A DNA stretch of 13,797 nucleotides, from assembly GCA_023436525.1 (NCBI GenBank), contig JAEZIW010000037.1, forward strand, positions 1-13,797. The letters run 5' to 3'. Source of the DNA: Bacillota bacterium. Its GTDB lineage: Bacteria > Bacillota > Clostridia > Christensenellales > SZUA-584. Numbering within the stretch: position 1 is the first letter of the stretch; each line of letters opens with the position of its first letter. Positions 1-5,991 of the stretch are shown here, one piece after another. The translations under genes were made by a program, and so were the position numbers. Below the pieces are notes generated by a model. The model was given only the letters and a program-made list of their open reading frames with translations, had not been told where the DNA came from and did not search any database.

Positions 1-674
1 CGCTTATACAGCTCGGCCAGTATCTTTTCATTGACGATACCGTCCATGTAGCAGATACACGTTTGGGTTTTTGTGCGCTTGCCGATCGTATAAAACTTCA
101 TTTTCAGTTTGTTGGTGCGAACCCTGCGCCGCAGCATTGATAGGTTTGTCATGATGGCTTCTGTAAATCCCTCGCGCGGGCCGTTCAGCGTTCGCTCGTT
201 TTCGGGTTCGGATATGGCGCGTGATGAGAAGCATTTTGTGTCGAGTATCAGCGCTTCTTTTTCATTTTCGGCAAACAGCACGGTGTTGCCGTAGCTGATG
301 GCTTCCACAACGCTCGAGACGCTGCCTGTTTGCACAATGTCGTCAATCTGTATGACCTGCTCCATAAACGCTTTGATCACGGCATTTTCTGCTCCGGGCG
401 GGGGAGATAGCTGCAGAGGCTTAATGATGTTGTCATTGATTCTGTTGTCGTCAATCATGCCCTGACAATAAATAATGCAATAACGATAGCTGTCCGGCGC
501 GGCGCTTTTAATAAATTTCGTGATAAGGATGTCCACATCCTTAAACAGTTCCTGAATGATGGCAACATTGGCTTCGAGTGAATTTGTAAACGGCACGTCC
601 TCGGTATCCTGATTGATTTGATTAACCGCATCGTCTATAACCGTTTGATTTTTTTTCGAGGATGAGCGAAACAT
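1..674 (-). CDS. GerA-family spore germination receptor protein (5' part, cut by window edge)
   Basis: This is the N-terminal 224 residues of a spore germination receptor A-subunit (GerA/GerAA family, PF03323). Such proteins sit in the inner spore membrane and take part in nutrient sensing. The visible part is the soluble N-terminal region. Characteristic family segments are the GPREGF motif (residues 165-170), a following Arg-rich stretch (MLRRRVR), and a CYMDGIVNEKIL segment near residue 210. The membrane segments would lie beyond the window edge. The start is ATG at 674, preceded by a good AGGAGA ribosome binding site. An overlapping ATG at 679 is out of frame. A sigma-G-like promoter lies just upstream, which fits forespore expression. 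The family is clear; whether GerAB and GerAC partners follow cannot be seen here. Confidence 0.9.
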   Translation of the reverse strand, partial: MFRSSSKKNQTVIDDAVNQINQDTEDVPFTNSLEANVAIIQELFKDVDILITKFIKSAAPDSYRYCIIYCQGMIDDNRINDNIIKPLQLSPPPGAENAVIKAFMEQVIQIDDIVQTGSVSSVVEAISYGNTVLFAENEKEALILDTKCFSSRAISEPENERTLNGPREGFTEAIMTNLSMLRRRVRTNKLKMKFYTIGKRTKTQTCICYMDGIVNEKILAELYK

Positions 675-701
675 GGCATTCTCCTAAACTTACTCTTTTT
701 A

Positions 702-731
702 TAGTTTGATTGATCCTTGAAAAAATATGCG
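702..731 (-). promoter_or_regulatory. Candidate sigma-G-type promoter of the gerA-like gene
   Basis: On the minus strand, CGCATA (726-731) and CAAACTA (702-708) are separated by exactly 17 bp. This resembles the Bacillus/Clostridium sigma-G (and sigma-F) pattern TGMATA / CATACTA with one mismatch in each box. It lies about 28 bp upstream of the start codon of a germination receptor gene, a classic sigma-G target. The match is by eye and no transcription start is known. Confidence 0.5.
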
Positions 732-818
732 CGGCTTTCGCGGTGTGCAAATTAAAACCGAAGTTGTGACAATAAGCCTGTGATCGAATATATATATAGA
801 TATGGGGGGGTGAGATAA

Positions 819-935
819 ATGTGTTGTAACCGTTCAAATTGGGGCGGCTGCGGCGGTGGCTGGGGCCGCGGCTGTGGCTGGGACCGCGGCTGTGGCTTTG
901 GTTGCGGCGGTGGCTGGGGCGGCTGGCGCTGGTAA
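819..935 (+). CDS. 38-residue Gly/Cys/Trp-rich micro-protein
   Basis: This short ORF starts at ATG 819, about 6 bp after a G-rich Shine-Dalgarno-like stretch (GGGGGGGTGAG, 804-814), and ends with TAA at 933-935. The 38-residue product begins MCCNRSNW and then consists of repeated Gly-rich blocks with Trp, Cys and Arg, such as GWGRGCGW and GCGGGWGGW. It has 18 Gly, 7 Trp and 6 Cys residues. It contains no signal peptide, membrane segment or known domain. It is divergent from the gerA-like gene. Small Gly-rich and Cys-rich proteins occur in spore coats, and Cys/Trp-rich ones can bind metal or crosslink. Neither role can be shown here. The clean ribosome binding site, the periodic composition and the downstream hairpin support a real gene, although a low-complexity repeat is possible. 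Confidence 0.55.
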   Translation: MCCNRSNWGGCGGGWGRGCGWDRGCGFGCGGGWGGWRW

Positions 936-1024
936 CGCGCCTGCGCGGCTCATCTTATAGGCACTCGTGTGCTTTGTAAGCCCAATAGGCTCGCCTTCTC
1001 GGCGGGCCCTACATTCTTCACATT

Positions 1025-1048
1025 AAGGGTTCTCACCCTTCTTTTTTT
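1025..1048 (+). terminator. Rho-independent terminator-like hairpin
   Basis: AAGGGT (1025-1030), loop TCTC and ACCCTT (1035-1040) form a perfect 6-bp stem followed by C and seven T residues (1042-1048). It would end plus-strand transcription from the micro-protein gene 90 bp upstream. The stem is short, and this motif abuts the dispersed repeat region, so it may belong to a repeat module instead. Confidence 0.5.
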
Positions 1049-1072
1049 GGGATGTGACGGGACAACGCAGTT

Positions 1073-1162
1073 GTCATACTGAGCTTGGCGAAGTATCCTA
1101 CAGCCAAGAGCGCTGACCATGGGATACCAATCCACTGCACGTTTCACTCCGCTCGGTATGAC
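1073..1162. repeat. Inverted-repeat-bounded element, copy A
   Basis: A 90-bp unit begins GTCATACTGAGC (1073-1084) and ends GCTCGGTATGAC (1151-1162). These are 12-bp terminal inverted repeats with one G-T mismatch. An inner pair, GTATCC with GGGATAC, could form a second stem. Copy B lies immediately downstream. No coding sequence is seen. It resembles the small palindromic dispersed repeats (non-autonomous, MITE- or REP-like) common in clostridial intergenic DNA. Confidence 0.65.
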
Positions 1163-1190
1163 TGATAGACGATAAGCAGACAACGAAGTT

Positions 1191-1290
1191 GTCATACTGA
1201 GCTTGTCGAAGTATCCCATAGCAAAACGCACTGAATATGGGATGCCAATCCATTATGTAGTCGAATTCGTTTCACTCCGCCCGGTATGGC
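1191..1290. repeat. Inverted-repeat-bounded element, copy B
   Basis: A second, diverged copy of the upstream element in direct orientation. The left end is identical (GTCATACTGAGC, 1191-1202) and the right end is degenerate (GCCCGGTATGGC, 1279-1290). About 10 extra bp are present before the shared TTTCACTCCGC segment. Its inner stem, TATCCCAT with ATGGGAT, is better preserved than in copy A. The shared start actually extends upstream to GACAACG (1061 and 1179). Confidence 0.65.
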
Positions 1291-1317
1291 CAATTTATGA
1301 GATGCTGAGGCGACAGA

Positions 1318-1512
1318 TCAGTCGTCTCTATCATTTTCCATGCGTGAAATTGCATAGGCAACACAAAATAGCCGCAAACTTATTGAAAATGATATAGCGA
1401 TATTTGGTTCTTTACCGAGTGGTTCATCTTGCAGGCCGATATAAGCCGTGATATTTTGTGGCGGCTGCTTATTTTTATTCTTTTCTGAGCTGTTTCTTCC
1501 ATCCCAATCCAT
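1318..1512 (-). CDS. Possible small hypothetical protein
   Basis: A 64-codon ORF with ATG at 1512, preceded at a suitable distance by GAAGG. The product has a charged, Asn/Lys-rich N-terminal third (residues 1-20) and a hydrophobic stretch near residues 37-55 that could be a membrane segment. It resembles no family I recognise. It would be divergent from the encapsulin operon. No terminator or neighbouring partner supports it, so it may be a chance frame or a gene remnant. Confidence 0.22.
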   Translation of the reverse strand: MDWDGRNSSEKNKNKQPPQNITAYIGLQDEPLGKEPNIAISFSISLRLFCVAYAISRMENDRDD

Positions 1513-1617
1513 ACGATACCTTCATAGCCGTTTGCTTTGTATAATCTATGCAGACATAAATATTAAATATCACGCATTATGAAGCCGTCATCTCTCAGAG
1601 CCACTGCTGCATACGGC

Positions 1618-1645
1618 ACAGTGCGAGCGGCGCATTCATATAGTA
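1618..1645 (+). promoter_or_regulatory. Candidate sigma-K-like promoter of the encapsulin operon
   Basis: CATATAGTA (1637-1645) fits the sigma-K -10 pattern CATANNNTA, and AC (1618-1619) lies 17 bp upstream, as in the weak sigma-K -35 box. No good sigma-A -35 box is seen at the right distance. The element is 47 bp upstream of the shell gene start. The -35 match is only two bases, so a chance match is quite possible. Confidence 0.3.
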
Positions 1646-1691
1646 TAAGAAGACCGCTATGGTTTTTAATGAACAAAGAAGGTGACGAGAT

Positions 1692-2678
1692 ATGAAGCAA
1701 TACGACCCGAGCATGACGCACATGAGCCTGTATCCAAGCGCAGCCCGAAGGCTTTCAAATACAACAAAGACAACGCCGATGATGGACAGCATCACACCGC
1801 GATGGTTTTTGGATTTTCTGCCGTGGGTGAGCGTGGAGGCGGGCGTTTACCGCGTGAACCGCATTAAACGCGCAAATGAAATGGACGAATCTGTGAATGA
1901 ATACGGAGAGAAGATGATTGCGGCCAATCACAGGCCGATCAATGAAGACAGCATCAGCGAAACATACCCCGATTACGAGGAAGAACCAAAAGAATACATG
2001 CTGGGCATGATCCAGTCGATTTTAAGGCTCAATACCAATGTGACAGATATTTTCAACAGCCCGATTGATCAGAAACAGGAGCAGTTACGCCTGACGATAG
2101 AAACGATGAAGGAACGGCAGGAGTGGGAACTGATCAACAACATGGAATTCGGTTTGTTAAACGCGGTTTCGCCGGATATGCGCGTGAAAGCACGGCGCGG
2201 CGCACCGATGCCGGATGATATGGATGAGCTTCTCTCAAAGGTATGGAAAAAGCCCGCGTTTTTTCTTGCGCATCCGCGCGCTATTGCGGCTTTCGGGCGC
2301 GAATGCACGCGGCGCGGCGTGCCGCCGGTGGCGGTGAACATCTTTGGGTCTCCGTTTATCACATGGCGCGGCGTCCCGATGGTGCCATGCGATAAGCTGC
2401 TCGTGGGCAACCGCGCGTATCAGAGCGCACCCAGCGGGCGTACAAACATTCTGCTGGTACGCGTGGGCGAAAAGGAACAAGGCGTGGTGGGCTTGCACCA
2501 GCCGGGTATCCCGGACGAAACGCAGGTCCCCAGCCTTTCGATGAAGCTCGGCGGCATCGACAACAGGGGCATTGCCTCATATATACTAAGCCTGTATTTC
2601 TCTATCGCAGTGCTCGCGGACGACGCATTGGGCGTTCTCGAGAATGTTGAGGTGGGAAACTATTATGATTACAAATAA
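1692..2678 (+). CDS. Family 2A encapsulin nanocompartment shell protein
   Basis: This 328-residue protein is an HK97-fold encapsulin of family 2A (SrpI type). Such proteins self-assemble into an icosahedral compartment around a cargo enzyme. Visible family signatures are the N-terminal segment SAARRLSNTTKTTP (16-29), then ITPRWFLDFLPWVSVEAGVYRVNR (start near residue 34), the WRGVPMVPCDKL segment (C233), GVVGLHQPGIP (264-274), and the C-terminal LSLYFSIAVLADDALGVLE region. Family 2B shells carry an inserted cyclic-nucleotide-binding domain; none is present, which indicates 2A. The start ATG 1692 has AAGGTG about 10 bp upstream. The next gene, a cysteine desulfurase, overlaps its 3' end by 14 bp, the standard partner of 2A shells. 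From family knowledge, the compartment encloses the desulfurase and has been linked to sulfur storage. Assembly in this organism is inferred. Confidence 0.93.
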   Translation: MKQYDPSMTHMSLYPSAARRLSNTTKTTPMMDSITPRWFLDFLPWVSVEAGVYRVNRIKRANEMDESVNEYGEKMIAANHRPINEDSISETYPDYEEEPKEYMLGMIQSILRLNTNVTDIFNSPIDQKQEQLRLTIETMKERQEWELINNMEFGLLNAVSPDMRVKARRGAPMPDDMDELLSKVWKKPAFFLAHPRAIAAFGRECTRRGVPPVAVNIFGSPFITWRGVPMVPCDKLLVGNRAYQSAPSGRTNILLVRVGEKEQGVVGLHQPGIPDETQVPSLSMKLGGIDNRGIASYILSLYFSIAVLADDALGVLENVEVGNYYDYK

Positions 2679-4056
2679 TACGCCGTGGTTTGAAAGAGGC
2701 ATGCAGCCAAACGCGCAGACAGAGCTGAGCGCCATGGCAAACCGGTTTTATCGCGGCGGGTCTCAGCCTGTGCAGAGCGAACGCTGCCCCGAGACACCCT
2801 ATTATTTTATGCCGCAGCGTATGCCGGCTGAGGCAGACGAGCCGGCGCGGTCGGCGCTGTTCGTTCGCGATGATTTCCCCATATTCAAAAGCAAGGTGAA
2901 CGGCAGACCGCTGGTGTGGCTTGATAACGCGGCTACGACGCAAAAACCGCAGTGTGTGATTGACGCGGTGAGCCGTTATTACAGCACGTGCAACTCCAAT
3001 GTGCATCGCGGCGCGCATACGCTCGCGCAGCACGCGACGATGTGTTATGAAGAAGCGCGCAGCAAGGTGCGCGATTTTATCGGCGCATCATCCGCGGACG
3101 AAATCGTTTTCGTTCGGGGCGCGACAGAGGGGATTAACCTCGTGGCAGCAAGCTGGGGCATGGCAAATCTTGCGCCGGGCGATGAAATTATTTTAACTGA
3201 GATGGAGCACCATTCCAACATTGTGCCGTGGCAGCGTGTGGCTGAGAAAACAGGCGCGGTGATAAAAGCGGCTCCGATGGATTCGTATGGTGATTTGAAG
3301 CTGTTTGCTTTCGAACAGCTTTTCACCCCGAGAACGAAGCTTGTTTGCGTGGCGCATGTGTCGAACGTGCTGGGGACGATCAACCCTGTTCGGCAGCTTG
3401 CCGACATGGCGCATCGGCACGGTGTACTGATACTTGTGGACGGCGCGCAGTCTGCGCCGCACATGCCCATTAATGTGCAGGAGATGGACGCGGATTTCTT
3501 TGTGTTCTCGGGGCATAAGGTGTACGCGCCGACGGGAATCGGTGTGCTGTACGGCAAAAAAGCGCTGCTCGACGCGATGCCGCCGTATCAGAGCGGCGGG
3601 GGAATGATACAAAACGTGAGCTTTGAGCAAACGCAGTATCAGCCGCTGCCCGCAAAGTTTGAGGCAGGCACGGGCAATATTGCGGACGCAATTGGTCTTG
3701 GCGCGGCGATTGACTATTTAAAAAACGTGGGTATGGAAAGAGTCTCGGCGTTTGAACGCTCACTCACGCAATACATGATGGAAGGGTTGTCGCGCATCAA
3801 AGGGCTCAGATTGATCGGTACATCGAAAACCAAAACGAGTGTTGCGGCGTTCGTGATGGACACGGCCGAGCCGATGACAATTGCGCAGCAGCTTAATAAC
3901 CACGGCATCGCGATACGCGCGGGGCATCACTGCGCACAGCCTGCGCTGGCGCATTTTGGCCTTGCCAGTGCGGCGCGTGCGGCGCTCGGGCTCTACAACA
4001 CATATGAGGATATCGACGCGCTGGTTCGCGCGGTGCGCGAGCTGGCCGGACGTTAA
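2665..4056 (+). CDS. Encapsulin cargo cysteine desulfurase (SufS-like, PLP-dependent)
   Basis: This 463-residue enzyme releases sulfur from L-cysteine as an enzyme persulfide, forming alanine. Residues 67-463 are a class-V aminotransferase fold of group II (SufS/CsdA). It shows LDNAATTQKP, EMEHHSNIVPW, the PLP lysine in SGHK (K285) and the catalytic cysteine in RAGHHCAQP (C423). Residues 1-66 are an extra, low-complexity N-terminal extension not found in housekeeping SufS. It contains Pro-rich stretches and a PYYFMPQ segment, and probably loads the enzyme into the encapsulin shell. I chose ATG 2665 because GAGGTGG lies 9 bp upstream; an in-frame ATG at 2644 lacks a good ribosome binding site. 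The 14-bp overlap with the shell gene suggests translational coupling. No SufU or SufBCD genes are adjacent, so a dedicated role rather than general Fe-S assembly is likely. Confidence 0.92.
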   Translation: MITNNTPWFERGMQPNAQTELSAMANRFYRGGSQPVQSERCPETPYYFMPQRMPAEADEPARSALFVRDDFPIFKSKVNGRPLVWLDNAATTQKPQCVIDAVSRYYSTCNSNVHRGAHTLAQHATMCYEEARSKVRDFIGASSADEIVFVRGATEGINLVAASWGMANLAPGDEIILTEMEHHSNIVPWQRVAEKTGAVIKAAPMDSYGDLKLFAFEQLFTPRTKLVCVAHVSNVLGTINPVRQLADMAHRHGVLILVDGAQSAPHMPINVQEMDADFFVFSGHKVYAPTGIGVLYGKKALLDAMPPYQSGGGMIQNVSFEQTQYQPLPAKFEAGTGNIADAIGLGAAIDYLKNVGMERVSAFERSLTQYMMEGLSRIKGLRLIGTSKTKTSVAAFVMDTAEPMTIAQQLNNHGIAIRAGHHCAQPALAHFGLASAARAALGLYNTYEDIDALVRAVRELAGR

Positions 4057-4065
4057 CATAGAAGT

Positions 4066-4093
4066 AAAGAGGCGGCTGAGTGGCCGTCTCTTT
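4066..4093 (+). terminator. Hairpin after the encapsulin operon
   Basis: AAAGAGGCGG (4066-4075) pairs with CCGTCTCTTT (4084-4093) with one G-T pair and an 8-nt loop. It begins 10 bp after the desulfurase stop. The 3' tail has few T residues beyond the stem, so it may be a weak terminator or a 3' stabilising hairpin. It also lies downstream of the convergent oxalate decarboxylase gene. Confidence 0.6.
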
Positions 4094-4238
4094 GCTGTTG
4101 ATTATCGCAAGCCGGGCATGCCTTTTGTGTATTTACGTAAAAGCATGTTTCGTATGAATCAGTTAGCTGACAAACATTTCGCCGCGCAGCGAGCTTGGCT
4201 GCCGGGTATTCTGTTTTATCCGTATCCGCCAAAGCTGC

Positions 4239-5546
4239 TCAGCTGTTCTCGCCGATCACATCACTGGAGCCGAGTTTGACGTCCTTTTTCTTGTAATCAA
4301 AATTCTTGAAATACTTGACGTTCTGCGGTGTTCCGGAGGCGGCCGGAAACTCAAAGCCCGGATATTTTACCACTGGACAGCTTTCCTTTTTCAGTTTGTT
4401 GATAAACTCGTCCGGCAGATTCAATATGCTTTGGATGACCTCTCTTGGCGTGTTTGCCATCCACTGTGCCAGCGAAACATCGGAAAAATGACTGCTGTTA
4501 AAGAATTCGAGGAAAATCAACTTTTGGTTTCCGGTATTCTGTACGTAATGGAAACCGCCGACCGGAATGTAGCCGACGTCGCCCGCCTGATAATTGAAGG
4601 TGCGCGCCTTCGGCCCGGGCATGAACACGGTCATGCGCGCCTGCCCTTGGATATAATACTGGAATTCGTCGTTATTTGTGTGCCAGTGAATCTCTCGCAT
4701 CGCGCCCGGTTCGACTTCGACCATCGCGCAGGTGACGGTGCTGCACGCCGGGAAGTTGCGGTTGTCGAGAATCCGAATCGATCCGCCTTCACAGACCATC
4801 GGCGGGATGTTGATCAACTCGTGCTTATAGGTGTTGGGTACTTTTCCGTAAGGCGATTCTATCGTCTGCGACTCAAGCGTTCCGGGATCGCCGCCGTCGG
4901 TGATATATACCTCGACCTTCGGAATTTTGTCAAAATCCGATTCCGGACAGCCGAAGTTCGCCGAGAGCACGTCCTTCGGAAGGTGCGAAAACAGCTCGCT
5001 GATCGAAAACGTGTTGTCCTCGGAATATTCTCCCTTATCGAAGAGCATCAGGAACTCACAGCCCTCGTGCAGTCCTTGTATGGAGTGCGGAATGTTCTTC
5101 GGGAAGATCCACCCTTCGCCCGGTTTACAGTCGGCAATAAAATTACGGCCCATTTCATCAACGGCTGTCACTCTTGCGCCACCAACCAGCACAAATCCGA
5201 ATTCGGACTGCTGATGCGAATGCATTTCGCGCACACCGGGAGAGAGATTCATGTCCACGATGGCAAAGGTATCAGACACCGGAAGCTCCCGCTTTGTAAT
5301 CTCGCGCGACCATCCGCCGGGCTTAATCTCCATGTGCGTGTCAGAAAACGAGAATTTAAGATTGGGCAAAAGCCCGTGGTCGGTGGCTGGAGGCACGATC
5401 AGATCCGGATTTTCCTCGTCGCGTTTCAGATTACGCGGGCCGAGATCGAGCGCACCTGCACCGTCGCTCCGGATCGGCTCGGGTTGTCCTGCCGCTTTCA
5501 GCTGGTCGAGTTTTTCCTGCATACGTTCAAAATATCTTCTGTTCAT
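4239..5546 (-). CDS. oxdC: Bicupin oxalate decarboxylase family protein
   Basis: This 435-residue bicupin resembles Mn-dependent oxalate decarboxylase (oxalate to formate and CO2). Cupin 1 carries the metal ligands H109, H111 and E115 in HSHQQSE, and H154 in IPHSIQ. Cupin 2 has H287, H289 and E294 in HWHTNNDE, and H333 in GGFHYVQN. The Arg residues before both motifs (VREMH, MREIHWH) are present. The lid loop reads S175-E-D-N-T179, where Bacillus OxdC has SENST, and keeps the key glutamate (E176), so decarboxylase rather than oxidase activity is likely. It is about 50 residues longer than Bacillus OxdC, mainly at the termini. ATG 5546 has a strong GGAGG site. Bacillus OxdD, a paralogue, is a spore coat protein, so a spore role is possible. 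It is transcribed alone, convergent with the encapsulin operon. Confidence 0.85.
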   Translation of the reverse strand: MNRRYFERMQEKLDQLKAAGQPEPIRSDGAGALDLGPRNLKRDEENPDLIVPPATDHGLLPNLKFSFSDTHMEIKPGGWSREITKRELPVSDTFAIVDMNLSPGVREMHSHQQSEFGFVLVGGARVTAVDEMGRNFIADCKPGEGWIFPKNIPHSIQGLHEGCEFLMLFDKGEYSEDNTFSISELFSHLPKDVLSANFGCPESDFDKIPKVEVYITDGGDPGTLESQTIESPYGKVPNTYKHELINIPPMVCEGGSIRILDNRNFPACSTVTCAMVEVEPGAMREIHWHTNNDEFQYYIQGQARMTVFMPGPKARTFNYQAGDVGYIPVGGFHYVQNTGNQKLIFLEFFNSSHFSDVSLAQWMANTPREVIQSILNLPDEFINKLKKESCPVVKYPGFEFPAASGTPQNVKYFKNFDYKKKDVKLGSSDVIGENS

Positions 5547-5655
5547 TTCATCCTCCGTTTTAATTTGTATTTAGTATTTCCCTGCGGAATGCGTTTATGT
5601 GAATTTTAAGTATTCCGGAGGAGGGCCTGCCAGTTTGGTGATATGCATAACAACT

Positions 5656-5679
5656 ATCGTCATGAATTTTCAGGACGAT
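5656..5679. repeat. Short inverted repeat upstream of oxdC
   Basis: ATCGTCATGA (5656-5665) and TCAGGACGAT (5670-5679) form a 10-bp stem with one mismatch and a 4-nt loop ATTT. It could be a hairpin or an operator, lying about 110 bp upstream of the oxdC start. It is followed by neither a T-tract nor a gene. Confidence 0.4.
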
Positions 5680-5809
5680 GACGTGCGTGATGAAATGTTC
5701 AATACCGGCTCTGATACATCCGGTGATACGTTGCTGAGCAGCGTGAAAATGAGAACTATTATTAAAGAAGTATTTTGGAAGCGTACAACTTGCCCGGTAC
5801 ATGTTACAG

Positions 5810-5846
5810 AAAAAACCACGCCTAAGGTTTTTTCCTTTGGCGTGGT
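5810..5846 (-). terminator. Rho-independent terminator downstream of adhE
   Basis: On the minus strand, ACCACGCCAAAGG, a loop of six A and CCTTAGGCGTGGT form a 13-bp stem with one mismatch (5815-5846), followed directly by a run of T residues (5810-5815). This is a typical intrinsic terminator about 146 bp after the adhE stop. On the plus strand it could also act weakly. Confidence 0.85.
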
Positions 5847-5868
5847 CTTTACTGTTGTGGCTCCGCTC

Positions 5869-5923
5869 AAGAGCGTCTGTTAAAGAATACTATTTGGTTA
5901 GTGTTCCTTCGATGAACGCTCTT
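5869..5923. other. Two-tier stem-loop in the adhE 3' region
   Basis: Outer arms AAGAGCGT (5869-5876) and ACGCTCTT (5916-5923) pair perfectly. Inner arms GAATACTA (5885-5892) and TAGTGTTC (5899-5906) pair with one wobble around a 6-nt loop. The internal loops are nearly symmetrical (8 and 9 nt). It lies between the adhE stop and the terminator, so it would be part of the adhE 3' UTR. Function unknown. Confidence 0.5.
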
Positions 5924-5991
5924 TCTTAAAGCCTCTTCATCTCAAATATGGGTCCCCGAACCGCTTTTCTTGGGAGGAATAAGTGGGGGGA

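Larger units (their letters stand above)
936..1691. other. Long intergenic region with repeats
   Basis: About 750 bp separate the micro-protein from the encapsulin operon. It holds a terminator-like hairpin (1025-1048), two tandem inverted-repeat-bounded elements (1073-1162 and 1191-1290), one weak minus-strand ORF (1318-1512) and a candidate promoter for the encapsulin (1618-1645). Open frames across 950-1397 are products of the repeats and resemble no protein family. The stretch 1290-1690 is AT-richer than the flanking genes. Confidence 0.7.
5547..5991. other. Intergenic region between oxdC and adhE
   Basis: About 445 bp holding the oxdC leader, several inverted repeats and the adhE terminator. 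CGGAAT (5585-5590) and ATTCCG (5612-5617) form a spaced inverted repeat in the oxdC upstream region that could be an operator. I see no convincing promoter box for oxdC. The open frames here run through the terminator hairpins and have no recognisable family. Confidence 0.6.

Noticed and set aside
950..1231. 93-codon minus-strand open frame over the repeats
   Set aside because: The frame is made of the two repeat copies and repeats itself in part, with no ribosome binding site.
1061..1290. CRISPR-like tandem repeat
   Set aside because: There are only two long diverged copies with terminal inverted repeats and no regular short repeat and spacer units.
4431..5609. 392-codon open frame on the plus strand opposite oxdC
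   Set aside because: It is fully antisense to a complete bicupin gene with all active-site motifs. Its translation is Arg/His/Val-rich with no family, typical of a shadow frame.
5599..5883. 94-codon plus-strand open frame between oxdC and adhE
   Set aside because: It runs through the adhE terminator hairpin and other inverted repeats, has a poor start and resembles no family.
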